Below the pieces are notes generated by a model, which was not told the DNA's origin, searched no databases, and saw only the letters and a program-made list of their open reading frames with translations. Shown here in pieces: positions 1 through 7,067 of a stretch of DNA of 8,862 nt. This DNA is from Terriglobia bacterium (GTDB taxonomy: Bacteria > Acidobacteriota > Terriglobia > UBA7540), in contig JASIKV010000024.1 of the NCBI GenBank assembly GCA_030049455.1, positions 1-8,862 on the forward strand, given 5' to 3'. Within the stretch, counting starts at the first letter, position 1, and every line of letters starts with the position of its first letter. The position numbers were made by a program, and so were the translations under genes.

Positions 1-989
1 AGTTTGACGTTGATGCTTCTCCAGCCGTAGTTGGGATTGGACTGGGGATAATACGTCAACGTGTACAGATGGGCCAGGTCATCGCGAATCGAGGCAAACG
101 CCCTCGCCTGGTCTTCCCAATCCTTGGCGAAATAGGATTTGCCGCCCGTGCTGGCGGACATGCGGCCGAAGACTGCGGTGGAAACCGGATCGAGGCGCGC
201 GAGCTGAGTGCTGATCATGTAAATGGGCACGCCTTCCGTCTGGGCGAGCTCGCGAACGTCTTCCGGCGCAACCATGCTGGCGTTGTCGGGGCCGTTAGAA
301 AAAGCGACAATTACCCTTCGGCCGGTAAACTGCGCGGCATCTTTCAGGGTCATCAGCAGCGCGTCGTAGAGCGCGGCGTCATCGCCCGCCACGGTTTCAC
401 GCACGCCGCTGAGGGCCAGCGAACGATCGGGGGTGAGTGAGCAGATCCTCGAGAAATTCCGGCTGTAAGAGTAGAAGGCTACGCGATAGGGATGGTCGAG
501 CGTGCGCACGAATTCCGCAATGGCGTCCTGGGCGTAGACAAATCCGCGATACATGTAATTGCTGGTGTCAAACAGGATGAAGACGCTTGCGCCGGCAACC
601 ATGGAGGCAACGCGCTCGGCAGATTCCTTGCGCAGAATGGGCTGCGGGCCTGCGTCTCGACCCTGCTTGCCGGTTTTGGTGGGAGGCGCGGAACCGATCT
701 CACTCGATCCCTGCCGTGGATAGTCTTCCAGCGCGCGCGGCGCTTCATTCTCCTCGCCAAACGTCGCTACTTTTTGGGGAATTCCATCCTCGAAGATCTG
801 AAAGTCCCAGGGGGTGAGGCCGGTGATGTAATCGCCCTTCTTGTCGGTTACTGCCACATCCAATTGCACCATGTTGACGTTTACGCGGATCACGGTGTTG
901 GGATTTTCCTGCTGGGCGGCATGCCAGATTCCCGCCCCGCCAAAAACTCCCACACTCAAGACAGCAACCAAAATAATTCGCCTCGCCAT
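1..989 (-). CDS. VWFA-related (acidobacterial-type) von Willebrand A domain protein, C-terminus cut by window edge
   Basis: Reading from ATG 989 gives 329 residues with no stop before base 1, so the C-terminus is missing. Residues 1-25 have two Arg and then a hydrophobic stretch, a likely signal peptide or anchor. Residues 33-77 carry the beta-rich module typical of the family (VNMVQLDVAVTDKKG, then DFQIFEDGIPQKVATF). Residues 78-125 are a polar linker. The vWA fold starts at FILFD (137-141) and includes ALYDAL (206-211) and VIVAFSNGPDNAS (226-238). These match the VWFA-related Acidobacterial domain family, thought to act outside the cytoplasm in binding or assembly. Oddly, the MIDAS site is degenerate: DTSNY instead of DxSxS at 141-145, Ala205 where Thr is usual, and Asn232 where Asp is usual. 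The start is favoured by a good Shine-Dalgarno and the signal-like N-terminus. It lies 31 bp after the 1040-residue gene, so the two are probably co-transcribed. The family is confident; the ligand is unknown. Confidence 0.93.
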   Translation of the reverse strand, partial: MARRIILVAVLSVGVFGGAGIWHAAQQENPNTVIRVNVNMVQLDVAVTDKKGDYITGLTPWDFQIFEDGIPQKVATFGEENEAPRALEDYPRQGSSEIGSAPPTKTGKQGRDAGPQPILRKESAERVASMVAGASVFILFDTSNYMYRGFVYAQDAIAEFVRTLDHPYRVAFYSYSRNFSRICSLTPDRSLALSGVRETVAGDDAALYDALLMTLKDAAQFTGRRVIVAFSNGPDNASMVAPEDVRELAQTEGVPIYMISTQLARLDPVSTAVFGRMSASTGGKSYFAKDWEDQARAFASIRDDLAHLYTLTYYPQSNPNYGWRSINVK

Positions 990-996
990 CAGTGAT

Positions 997-1002
997 TCCT
1001 CC
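997..1002 (-). promoter_or_regulatory. Ribosome binding site of the vWA gene
   Basis: On the minus strand GGAGGA lies 7 nt before the ATG at 989. It supports this start over the upstream ATG at 1008, which opens a different frame that lacks the vWA domain. It sits inside the 31-bp gap after the preceding gene, as expected for a second cistron. Confidence 0.8.
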
Positions 1003-1020
1003 ATCCATCCCCCATCAACC

Positions 1021-4000
1021 TCAGAGCGGGGAAGGGGCAGTGGTCTTGGTCAAGTTATCGAGTTTGCCCTCGCGAAATTCCCTTCCAGTCTCGTGCAGCG
1101 CGCGCAACAAGGCGGGCCAGTCGTCCAGGTGAGTGGCAAAAATGTTTTCAACCATCCGGTGGGTCAGAGCGGGAACCAGTTGGTTGAGGCTCTCGGGCGG
1201 CAGACCCTTCTCATCCGCCAGACGCGCCCAGAAGAGATTGTTCGATTCCCATGACTCAGCCAGCAGATAACTTGAGTAACCGAGGAAGGTGGGGAACGGC
1301 CGGACGTTGAGCAGCTCGCGTGCGGTGGTTCTTGCCAGAGCAGGGTGAGGCATGCCGAAATCTTCGGATATCCGCTGCGCGCTGGTTTCCTCCGGGTCAG
1401 ATTGCGCAAGCGCCCGGATTTCCGTGCCGGCTTCTCCCCAGCGAGTCATTTCCGAGGGATATTGCCGCTCAAACTCCGTCGCCAAATAGAAGGCTTCTGC
1501 GGGTGCGGCAATGGAAGCCGCATCTTCGCCGCGGCCGGCTTCCAGGGTTTTCTCCATTTCACCTAATCTTCGCGAGAGCATTCGGGAATTGAGAATGTCC
1601 AGCACTTTTTCCCGCAGGGCGGAATCCTGGGCGGCGCCCCTCAGCAGATCCTCGCCGAATTTCTGGTAAAGCGCTGCGGCATGAAGCTCCTTGGGCGTGA
1701 CTTGCCACCAGCGTGGCAGCACAGCGCCGGTCATAAGCGAGGGAACAAGGTCCTCCCAGATCAGGGATTGGACGTTTTTCGGAACAATGAATTCCTGCTC
1801 GACTGCCGACAAAACGTAGGGGAGGTCGCAGAGGCCGCCGGTCAGGCGCACACCGCCACCGGAGGTGTCACCGCGGCCCACCAGGCGTGGTATCGTCCAG
1901 GGAGGCTCAGAGCCGCGCGACAAATCGCCGGAGTAGTCGTGCCGCCGGATGAACAGGGGGTTGTTTAGGAGCATCTGTGCGCCCGGCGGTTCGTAATAGG
2001 CGTAATTCAAGCCCGTCAGAAAATCCCGTAAGAAGGGGACCAGGCGGCCGCGAGCATCGGCGATTTCATTCGGTGCGCCTTTGGAACGCAGCGCGTCCGC
2101 GATGTTGGTGTCCATTTCGGCCTGCGTGTGGGCATCGCCGAATCGGCCCGCCGTCCACTCGATTTTCTCACCCGTGGAAAAGATGGGCTTGGGCATTTCG
2201 AACTCGCGCAGCTCATCGGCCAGCGGCAAGAGCGAGTCTGCCGGAGCATTTCCCTGCGCCACACGCGGCAGGCCGTCACCTAATCCCAGCAGCGTATCGA
2301 GTGAAACCAGGCGTTGCGCCTCCAGCACCGCCCGGATGCGGTTGGCAATCTCCGCACGCGCCTGGGCGCGGCTGGGGCTGGTGGGCGTGGGGCCGGCCAC
2401 GGCGTTGATGATGGCATCCTGTGAAATCAGTGGTTTGCCGGTCGCCGCGCGCATCAGTTCCGTGAGCGAAGCGTGCGTGGCATCGTAAAGCTCGGGAGTG
2501 GTATGGATCTTGGCGAAGGGGTGAATCATCCGCTGCCAGGAATTATTTTGTTCGCCAACAGGAATCTGCTTTTGGCGCGCCAGAATTTCCCACAGTCCCC
2601 GCTGCGCCTGGAGGATTCCGATGGTCTCGGCCCGCAGCGTGGGGTCCGGAATGTGGTCGATGGCCTCTGCAATATTCAGGAATTCCGTGATGGATGCGTC
2701 ATTGAGAGCGTGAAACTCCGCGAAGGTAAGGTATTGATCGCTGAACTCGGGAAACATCCTGGCCATCAGCAGGACCGCCTGTGGGCTCAGGGGTTTTTCA
2801 GCGCCGCGCGCCCGGTCGATTTCGCTTAGTGCCAGGTAGGTTTGCAGCGGTCCTTTCGGAGTGAAATCACGGGACAAACTGAAAAGCGTTCCAATCAACT
2901 CGTCGGAGTTTTTCAGAGTGAAAGACTTCCTCGAAAAATCATGGGCGCGCTTGGTATCCGCGGTGCGAATGATCTCCGTCCAGGCTTCCAGGTTTCCGGG
3001 AATGTGCGGTTGACCATCGGCCTCCAGGGGCATGCGGGTGGCCAGCAAGAGCAGCCCCGGGTCAGGGCGGAAAACCGATTTCGCCGGATTGGGGGAGGGA
3101 TCGTGGCCGAGCAGCGCCTGATAATTCCGGGCCAGGCGATGCGGCTCGACAAAGTAAGCCTGCTGCGGCCCGCTGACCCGCGCCAGCGCGTCGTAGTAGG
3201 GAGCCACCCAGCCGTCGTCTTTGCTGAGCAATGCGACGACAAAATCTCCAGGAGAGCGGGGGCTGACGCCTACGATATTCTCCCACGCCGATTCCGAGCG
3301 CGGCCCGCCTGGAACTTGCACACGGCCGGAGCGAATACGAATCTGTTCACCATAGAAATCCAGCAGCGGGGCGAGCGGCAGCAGCTTGTCAATGCCGGGG
3401 GCGGCGCGGAGGGAGTTGCGGGTCTCCTCGTCGATTTGCGCCAGCGCCCAGTAAAGGCGCGCCAATGCGGGGTCGCCGAGCAGCGCGTCCAACAAGTCCC
3501 GATGGTTCTTGTTCCGGTCGTTTTCCATCCACAGGCCGGAGTCGAACATTACGGGCAATTGGGTCTGGCCAAAGGGATAGACAAACGGCTTGCCGCTCTG
3601 CAGGTCGCGCTCCAACTCGGAAAGGGGAAATCCGGAATCGACAGCGGTGAAGGCGCGCCGGGAATTGTTGGTTTCGAGCGTGGCGGTGGGGCCGCAGCCC
3701 TCGCGCACACGGTAGCCGATGATAGCCAGCAGGCGCTGCGCGTCATCGCAATTGGTGACGCGAATGTTCCCGTCCGGCCCCGCCAATGCCTGCAATTCGC
3801 GCGCCTGCTCAACGTACCGCCGCACCAAGACCAGGTATTCGGTGGGTGAGGATGCGTGGCTTGAGCCCCCATAGCCATCCAGCACCACCTGGTGGGAGAG
3901 CAGAGGAAGCACTTCCTCCGGGTTTACCATCCTGCTGACTGCCGCCATGCGCAGGAAAGGCTGGAGCGGTCCGGGAAGGTCCAGGGTGGGCGAGGGTGCG

Positions 4001-4143
4001 TTTGGATTTCCCGCGTCCGCCCCTTCCGCGCTTTTGGCGTTGGCGGGGGTGGGCGGCGCGCACCATGCCTTGGGCTGAAAAAACGAAACGGACAGCAGGA
4101 GAGTGGGCAGCAGAATTGCTCTTAGGCGAACGGAAGATTGCAT
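1021..4143 (-). CDS. Large exported protein of unknown function (1040 aa)
   Basis: I do not recognise a characterised family. With the start at ATG 4143 the protein begins with a classic signal peptide: two Arg at 6 and 8, a Leu-rich core at 9-22, and possible cleavage after WCA (29) or ANA (36). The frame stays open upstream to 4287, but that extension is charged and has no signal. The start also has GGAGGG 8 nt upstream. The Cys at 28 is not in a lipobox (KAWC), so a lipoprotein is unlikely. The mature protein appears soluble and mostly helical, with many Leu/Ala-rich amphipathic stretches and no later membrane segment. Only three cysteines remain in it: 132 and 150, which could form a disulfide, and 772. 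The region at about 712-825 is dense in Gly, Pro and aromatic residues (LNYAYYEPPGAQ, GRGDTSGGGVRLTGG, PRWWQVT) and looks the most constrained. The vWA gene follows after 31 bp, suggesting joint transcription and a possible shared extracytoplasmic role. It may be a conserved acidobacterial hypothetical family, but I cannot confirm that. Confidence 0.88.
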   Translation of the reverse strand: MQSSVRLRAILLPTLLLSVSFFQPKAWCAPPTPANAKSAEGADAGNPNAPSPTLDLPGPLQPFLRMAAVSRMVNPEEVLPLLSHQVVLDGYGGSSHASSPTEYLVLVRRYVEQARELQALAGPDGNIRVTNCDDAQRLLAIIGYRVREGCGPTATLETNNSRRAFTAVDSGFPLSELERDLQSGKPFVYPFGQTQLPVMFDSGLWMENDRNKNHRDLLDALLGDPALARLYWALAQIDEETRNSLRAAPGIDKLLPLAPLLDFYGEQIRIRSGRVQVPGGPRSESAWENIVGVSPRSPGDFVVALLSKDDGWVAPYYDALARVSGPQQAYFVEPHRLARNYQALLGHDPSPNPAKSVFRPDPGLLLLATRMPLEADGQPHIPGNLEAWTEIIRTADTKRAHDFSRKSFTLKNSDELIGTLFSLSRDFTPKGPLQTYLALSEIDRARGAEKPLSPQAVLLMARMFPEFSDQYLTFAEFHALNDASITEFLNIAEAIDHIPDPTLRAETIGILQAQRGLWEILARQKQIPVGEQNNSWQRMIHPFAKIHTTPELYDATHASLTELMRAATGKPLISQDAIINAVAGPTPTSPSRAQARAEIANRIRAVLEAQRLVSLDTLLGLGDGLPRVAQGNAPADSLLPLADELREFEMPKPIFSTGEKIEWTAGRFGDAHTQAEMDTNIADALRSKGAPNEIADARGRLVPFLRDFLTGLNYAYYEPPGAQMLLNNPLFIRRHDYSGDLSRGSEPPWTIPRLVGRGDTSGGGVRLTGGLCDLPYVLSAVEQEFIVPKNVQSLIWEDLVPSLMTGAVLPRWWQVTPKELHAAALYQKFGEDLLRGAAQDSALREKVLDILNSRMLSRRLGEMEKTLEAGRGEDAASIAAPAEAFYLATEFERQYPSEMTRWGEAGTEIRALAQSDPEETSAQRISEDFGMPHPALARTTARELLNVRPFPTFLGYSSYLLAESWESNNLFWARLADEKGLPPESLNQLVPALTHRMVENIFATHLDDWPALLRALHETGREFREGKLDNLTKTTAPSPL

Positions 4144-4151
4144 ACCGTAAT

Positions 4152-4157
4152 CCCTCC
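4152..4157 (-). promoter_or_regulatory. Ribosome binding site that fixes the start of the 1040-aa gene
   Basis: GGAGGG on the minus strand is followed by 8 nt and then ATG 4143. Together with the signal peptide beginning at that ATG, it decides against the longer reading from 4287. Confidence 0.75.
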
Positions 4158-4336
4158 CCGAGCCTTCCCGATGGATTGTCCTTGAGTTGATCCGCCCCAT
4201 TGGGGGCAGCGTCTTCAACCTGAATGCAGGCCGCTTAGGGATGGGGTCCGCGCGCTCAGCGTTGCGCTGGCAGTTCCGCTTCTGCACGGCCTCTGAAACT
4301 GTGGTTGATTCCGGACCAAGCCACCCGGTAGCAGGG

Positions 4337-4364
4337 AGTATACACGAATTGAAATCGAATGGAA
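4337..4364 (-). promoter_or_regulatory. Possible sigma70-type promoter for the 1040-aa protein and vWA genes
   Basis: The minus strand has TATACT (4337-4342), a good -10 hexamer. The best -35 candidate, TTCCAT (4359-4364) at 16 bp, is poor. A start near 4330 would leave a leader of about 185 nt, which contains a small GCCCC/GGGGC hairpin (4194-4207) of no obvious meaning. The rest of the 264-bp gap 4144-4407 shows no gene, and I see no stem-loop with a T-run to end the upstream nagA transcript, so readthrough is possible. Confidence 0.35.
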
Positions 4365-4407
4365 GGGGTGTACAGAGGTTTTTTGCCCGGTGCGCAGGAC
4401 TGTTGTT

Positions 4408-5547
4408 TCATGCGGAATAAACGCACTTGCCCTGAGAGATGACACGCTGGATTTTCAGAGTATCGCTCTCCGCTCGGAAGAGAACCAGATTCGCAGGCTG
4501 GCCGGCGGCAAGGTGCGAACACACCCCGCCTCGGCCCAGTAATCTTGCGGGGTTTGCGGTTGACGCCTGAATCGCCTGAGCGAGGCTGCGCTGTGAAAAC
4601 TTTATAAACACCGCCAGCCCGCGATTCATGGTCAGCGCTGAGCCCGCCATCGCAACGCGATCCGCGCGCACCACCTGGCCCGAGGGCAGCAGTTCGATGT
4701 CCGTTCCGACCAGAGAGTATTTTCCCGGCGGCAACAGCGCCACGTGCACCGCGTCGGTGACCAGAATGCACTTGTCGATTCCCTTGACCGCCACGATGAT
4801 TTTGACCACGTCGGGGGGAAGATGAAACCCGTCGCAAATCAGGCTGGCGCCCAATCGATCGTCGGCAAGCTGGCCCCAGAAGGGCGCCTTGTGCCGGTGC
4901 AACTTCGCCGGACAGCCATTCCCCAGGTGCGTGTTGAGCGTCGCGCCCGCCGCTGCCACATGATGCACGTCCTCCGGGTTGCCGTCGGTGTGGCTGAGGG
5001 CAACAACCACTCCGGCAGCCCGCGCCTTTCGGGTGAATTCTCCCGCACCCGGCAGCTCCGGAGCAATCGTGACGATGCCGATTCTCCCGCCGGCCGCCTG
5101 CTGCAATTCCTGGAATTCCTCCCAGTTCGGATGCCGCATCCACTTGGGATTGTGCGCGCCGTGCGAGTCAAGCGGCGACAAATATGGCCCCTCCAGGTGA
5201 TAGCAGGGCACAGCGTAGGCAAAGTCCGGGTTCTTCGCGCGGGCTTGCTCCAGAATTTCGAAGTTCCGTGCTATTGCAGGCAGGGTGTTGGTGATCAGCG
5301 TGGGACAAATAGTCGTGGCGCCGGTGCTCCAGAGCGCGGGCAGAACACTGAGGGACTTATCCACGGTCAGATCGGCGCTGGAAAAATCCACTCCCGCGAA
5401 TCCATTGATCTGGATGTCAATGAACCCCGGGCTGAGGCAGGGCAATCCGCTTTTTTCGGGTCCGGTGATTTCAACGGAGCTTATCGCTTCGCCCGAAATT
5501 CCAACCTTGCCCCAGCCCGCGCCGGGGATGTTGCCTTCCAATTGCAT
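4408..5547 (-). CDS. nagA: N-acetylglucosamine-6-phosphate deacetylase, NagA-type amidohydrolase
   Basis: Predicted to remove acetate from GlcNAc-6-phosphate to give glucosamine-6-phosphate in the cytoplasm. At 379 residues it is close to the roughly 380 of E. coli NagA, and it has no signal peptide. Family landmarks run in order: PGFIDIQINGFAGVDF (40-55), the QxN variant of the usual HxH also seen in E. coli NagA; HLEGPYLSP (117-125) with predicted metal ligand Glu119; LSHTDGN with His186; THLGNG with His207; CDGFH with His242; LVTDA with catalytic Asp265; and AGSALTMNRGL (301-311). Arg218 lies 11 residues after His207, the same spacing as a phosphate-contacting Arg in E. coli NagA as I recall it. 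HLGNG in place of the usual HL(F/Y)NAM marks a divergent subgroup, so the substrate could differ slightly. ATG 5547 has GAGG 5 nt upstream. It begins 29 bp after the fucosidase stop, so the two are very likely one operon. Confidence 0.92.
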   Translation of the reverse strand: MQLEGNIPGAGWGKVGISGEAISSVEITGPEKSGLPCLSPGFIDIQINGFAGVDFSSADLTVDKSLSVLPALWSTGATTICPTLITNTLPAIARNFEILEQARAKNPDFAYAVPCYHLEGPYLSPLDSHGAHNPKWMRHPNWEEFQELQQAAGGRIGIVTIAPELPGAGEFTRKARAAGVVVALSHTDGNPEDVHHVAAAGATLNTHLGNGCPAKLHRHKAPFWGQLADDRLGASLICDGFHLPPDVVKIIVAVKGIDKCILVTDAVHVALLPPGKYSLVGTDIELLPSGQVVRADRVAMAGSALTMNRGLAVFIKFSQRSLAQAIQASTANPARLLGRGGVCSHLAAGQPANLVLFRAESDTLKIQRVISQGKCVYSA

Positions 5548-5576
5548 CTTTGCCTCGACACCGATTATCGCACTTC

Positions 5577-6908
5577 CTAGCGCGTTGAAACCGCCAGCAC
5601 GGAATCATTTTCGTCAGGCGCCTGGGGGGGCACCGCGATTTCCAATTTGTCTTTAGTTTGACGGTAGGTCATCTCCGCGCCTCCTGCAAGAAGCTTTATG
5701 GAAGCGACGCGGCCGCTCAGGCCGTCCACTTCCAGCTTGCCGTCCGCGGGCCAGTTGAAAACGTGCAGGTAGACGGTCTTGTCCTTGCGCGTGGAGCGGC
5801 CAAAGGCGAAATTCTGCAGCGGTCCGAACGTGGTGCCGTAAATCGAATCGCCGTTCACCTTCAGCCACGCGCCCATGGCCAGCAGGCGCTGGGTGAATTC
5901 CGGACGAATGGTTCCGTCGGGGCCGGGGCCAACGTCGAGCAACAAGTTGCCGCCCTTGCCGGCCGTGTCCGCAAGCAGTTGAATGAGTTCTTTTACCGAT
6001 TTAAAGTTCTTTTCGTCCTCGTGGTAGAACCAGTTTTTCTGGTCGATCACCTGGCAGGTTTCCCATGGCCGGAAATCTTCGGCTTGCGGCACCACTCCGG
6101 CGACGGTTTTGTTGATCACGTCCACATTGCTGCCCGCAACTTTCATGGTGGGCACGCCCTTGGGATTGTGCTGCTCGGGCGTATCGAAATCGCCGCCCAC
6201 TCCCAGGCGGTTGTTCACCAGCGCGTCGGGCTGCAGCTCATGAATCAGGCGCGAAAAGCGGAGACCGTCGAACTCCTCAAGCGGTGAGACGGCGTCAAAC
6301 CAGATCATCGCCACCGGGCCATAGTGCGTGAGCAATTCGGTAAGCTGCAAGCCCACGTAATCGAGATAAACCGGCCACTCGGGACGCCACGGCTCACCGT
6401 GCCAGTTCTCGCTGATGCGTTGGGTGGTGTCGCGGTAGTCGGGGTGGTGCATGTCGGCCGTCGAGTAATAAAACCCCAGCGGCATATTGGCGCGATGGCA
6501 GGCGTCGGCAAGCTGCTTCACGATGTCTTTGCCGTAAGGCGTCTTGGTGATTTTGTAATCCGTGTAGAGGGAGTCCCACATCGCGAAGCCGTCCAGGTGC
6601 TTGGCGGTGAAGACGATGTAGCGCTGGCCGGAATCCTGCGCCAGCTTCACCCAGGCGTCGGGATCGAATTTTACGGGATTGAATTTGGGCGCAAGCGTGG
6701 CGTAGAACTCCTCCGTATCGCCCGGGCGGCGCTTGTCGAGCGGCCGCATGAGGGGCCAGGAGTTTTCCCAACTTGCCAGCGAACACACTCCCCAGTGAAT
6801 GAACAGTCCGAACTTCCAGTTGTTGAATTGCTCCAGGCGCGGGTCGGGCGCGGCCGTGGCCAGGCAGGGAATTGCCAACAGCAAAAAAAGGATTTTGAGA
6901 TTTTTCAA
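5577..6908 (-). CDS. Secreted alpha-L-fucosidase, glycoside hydrolase family 29
   Basis: Hydrolyses terminal alpha-linked L-fucose from glycans with retention of configuration. Residues 1-20 form a signal peptide (two Lys, a Leu/Ile-rich core, then ATAA before PDPR), so it acts in the periplasm or outside. GH29 landmarks: FGLFIHWGVCSLASW (33-47), TAKHLDGFAMWDS (101-113), LGFYYSTADMHHP (144-156), MIWFDAV (201-207) with predicted nucleophile Asp205, DFDTPEQ (240-246) with Glu245 at the spacing of the acid/base Glu in Thermotoga fucosidase, and GGNLLLDVGPGPDGTI (319-334). The tail from about 370 resembles the C-terminal beta-sandwich. The 443 residues are normal for the family and the reading frame is intact. 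The start is TTG at 6908: no in-frame ATG lies between it and an upstream in-frame stop, and the signal peptide begins there. No clear Shine-Dalgarno is visible. nagA follows after 29 bp. Linkage specificity cannot be read from the sequence. Confidence 0.96.
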   Translation of the reverse strand: MKNLKILFLLLAIPCLATAAPDPRLEQFNNWKFGLFIHWGVCSLASWENSWPLMRPLDKRRPGDTEEFYATLAPKFNPVKFDPDAWVKLAQDSGQRYIVFTAKHLDGFAMWDSLYTDYKITKTPYGKDIVKQLADACHRANMPLGFYYSTADMHHPDYRDTTQRISENWHGEPWRPEWPVYLDYVGLQLTELLTHYGPVAMIWFDAVSPLEEFDGLRFSRLIHELQPDALVNNRLGVGGDFDTPEQHNPKGVPTMKVAGSNVDVINKTVAGVVPQAEDFRPWETCQVIDQKNWFYHEDEKNFKSVKELIQLLADTAGKGGNLLLDVGPGPDGTIRPEFTQRLLAMGAWLKVNGDSIYGTTFGPLQNFAFGRSTRKDKTVYLHVFNWPADGKLEVDGLSGRVASIKLLAGGAEMTYRQTKDKLEIAVPPQAPDENDSVLAVSTR

Positions 6909-6916
6909 TGATGCGC

Positions 6917-6928
6917 TCGCTTTCGCGA
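6917..6928 (-). promoter_or_regulatory. Small GAAA-tetraloop hairpin or palindrome just upstream of the fucosidase start
   Basis: The minus strand reads TCGC-GAAA-GCGA, a 4-bp stem closed by a GNRA-type loop, ending 8 nt before the TTG start, where a ribosome binding site would normally lie. It overlaps the perfect 8-bp DNA palindrome TTCGCGAA (6922-6929). If the promoter just upstream is right, the transcript would start inside this element, so a DNA-level role or chance is as likely as an RNA hairpin. Confidence 0.3.
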
Positions 6929-6930
6929 AG

Positions 6931-6960
6931 AAAATATCACGGCATGATGTTTCGGGTCAA
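6931..6960 (-). promoter_or_regulatory. Candidate promoter of the fucosidase-nagA operon
   Basis: The minus strand has TTGACC (6955-6960, five of six matches to the -35 consensus), an 18-bp spacer and TATTTT (6931-6936, four of six matches to -10). The predicted start is near 6924, giving a leader of only about 16 nt before the TTG codon. It lies in the 159-bp gap 6909-7067 after the TPR gene. That gap has no other gene and no clear intrinsic terminator for the TPR gene. Confidence 0.42.
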
Positions 6961-6963
6961 ACT

Positions 6964-6986
6964 TTGGGATGAGGGTGTTGTCCCAA
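6964..6986. promoter_or_regulatory. Inverted repeat, candidate operator next to the fucosidase promoter
   Basis: TTGGGA (6964-6969) and TCCCAA (6981-6986) are perfect 6-bp inverted arms separated by 11 bp. The repeat ends 3 bp upstream of the candidate -35 hexamer, a position that suits an activator or repressor dimer. No regulator gene is in the window, so the binding protein is unknown. A 6-bp repeat can also arise by chance. Confidence 0.35.
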
Positions 6987-7067
6987 TCCGGGCGCAGCAC
7001 CGTTGATTTTCCGCAGCTCCGCTTTATTCCGGCGCTCTTTCTGACACCCTATCCCTGCCGTGGGGAC

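Noticed and set aside
492..995. 167-codon open frame on the plus strand
   Set aside because: It is antisense to the vWA gene, whose frame holds the recognisable domain.
2842..3849. 335-codon open frame on the plus strand
   Set aside because: It lies wholly antisense to the 1040-aa gene, has no signal peptide or recognisable motif, and is Arg/Gly/Gln-rich as expected of a shadow in GC-rich coding DNA.
4054..4065. Lipoprotein lipobox at Cys28 of the 1040-aa protein
   Set aside because: The residues before the Cys are KAW, which does not fit the small-residue pattern needed for lipoprotein processing.
4194..4207. GCCCC/GGGGC hairpin in the leader of the 1040-aa gene
   Set aside because: A 5-bp stem with a 4-nt loop is short and common in GC-rich DNA, and there is no T-run or riboswitch-like context.
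4144..4287. N-terminal extension of the 1040-aa protein to an upstream ATG
   Set aside because: The added 48 residues are charged and would bury the signal peptide; ATG 4143 has a good ribosome binding site.
4256..5143. 295-codon open frame on the minus strand
   Set aside because: It is an alternative frame inside nagA, rich in Gly, Arg and Ser and without family motifs.
4744..5580. 278-codon open frame on the plus strand
   Set aside because: It is antisense to nagA, whose catalytic motifs are unmistakable; the composition is that of a shadow frame.
6909..7067. Intrinsic terminator after the TPR gene
   Set aside because: I found no GC-rich stem followed by a T-run on the minus strand in this gap.
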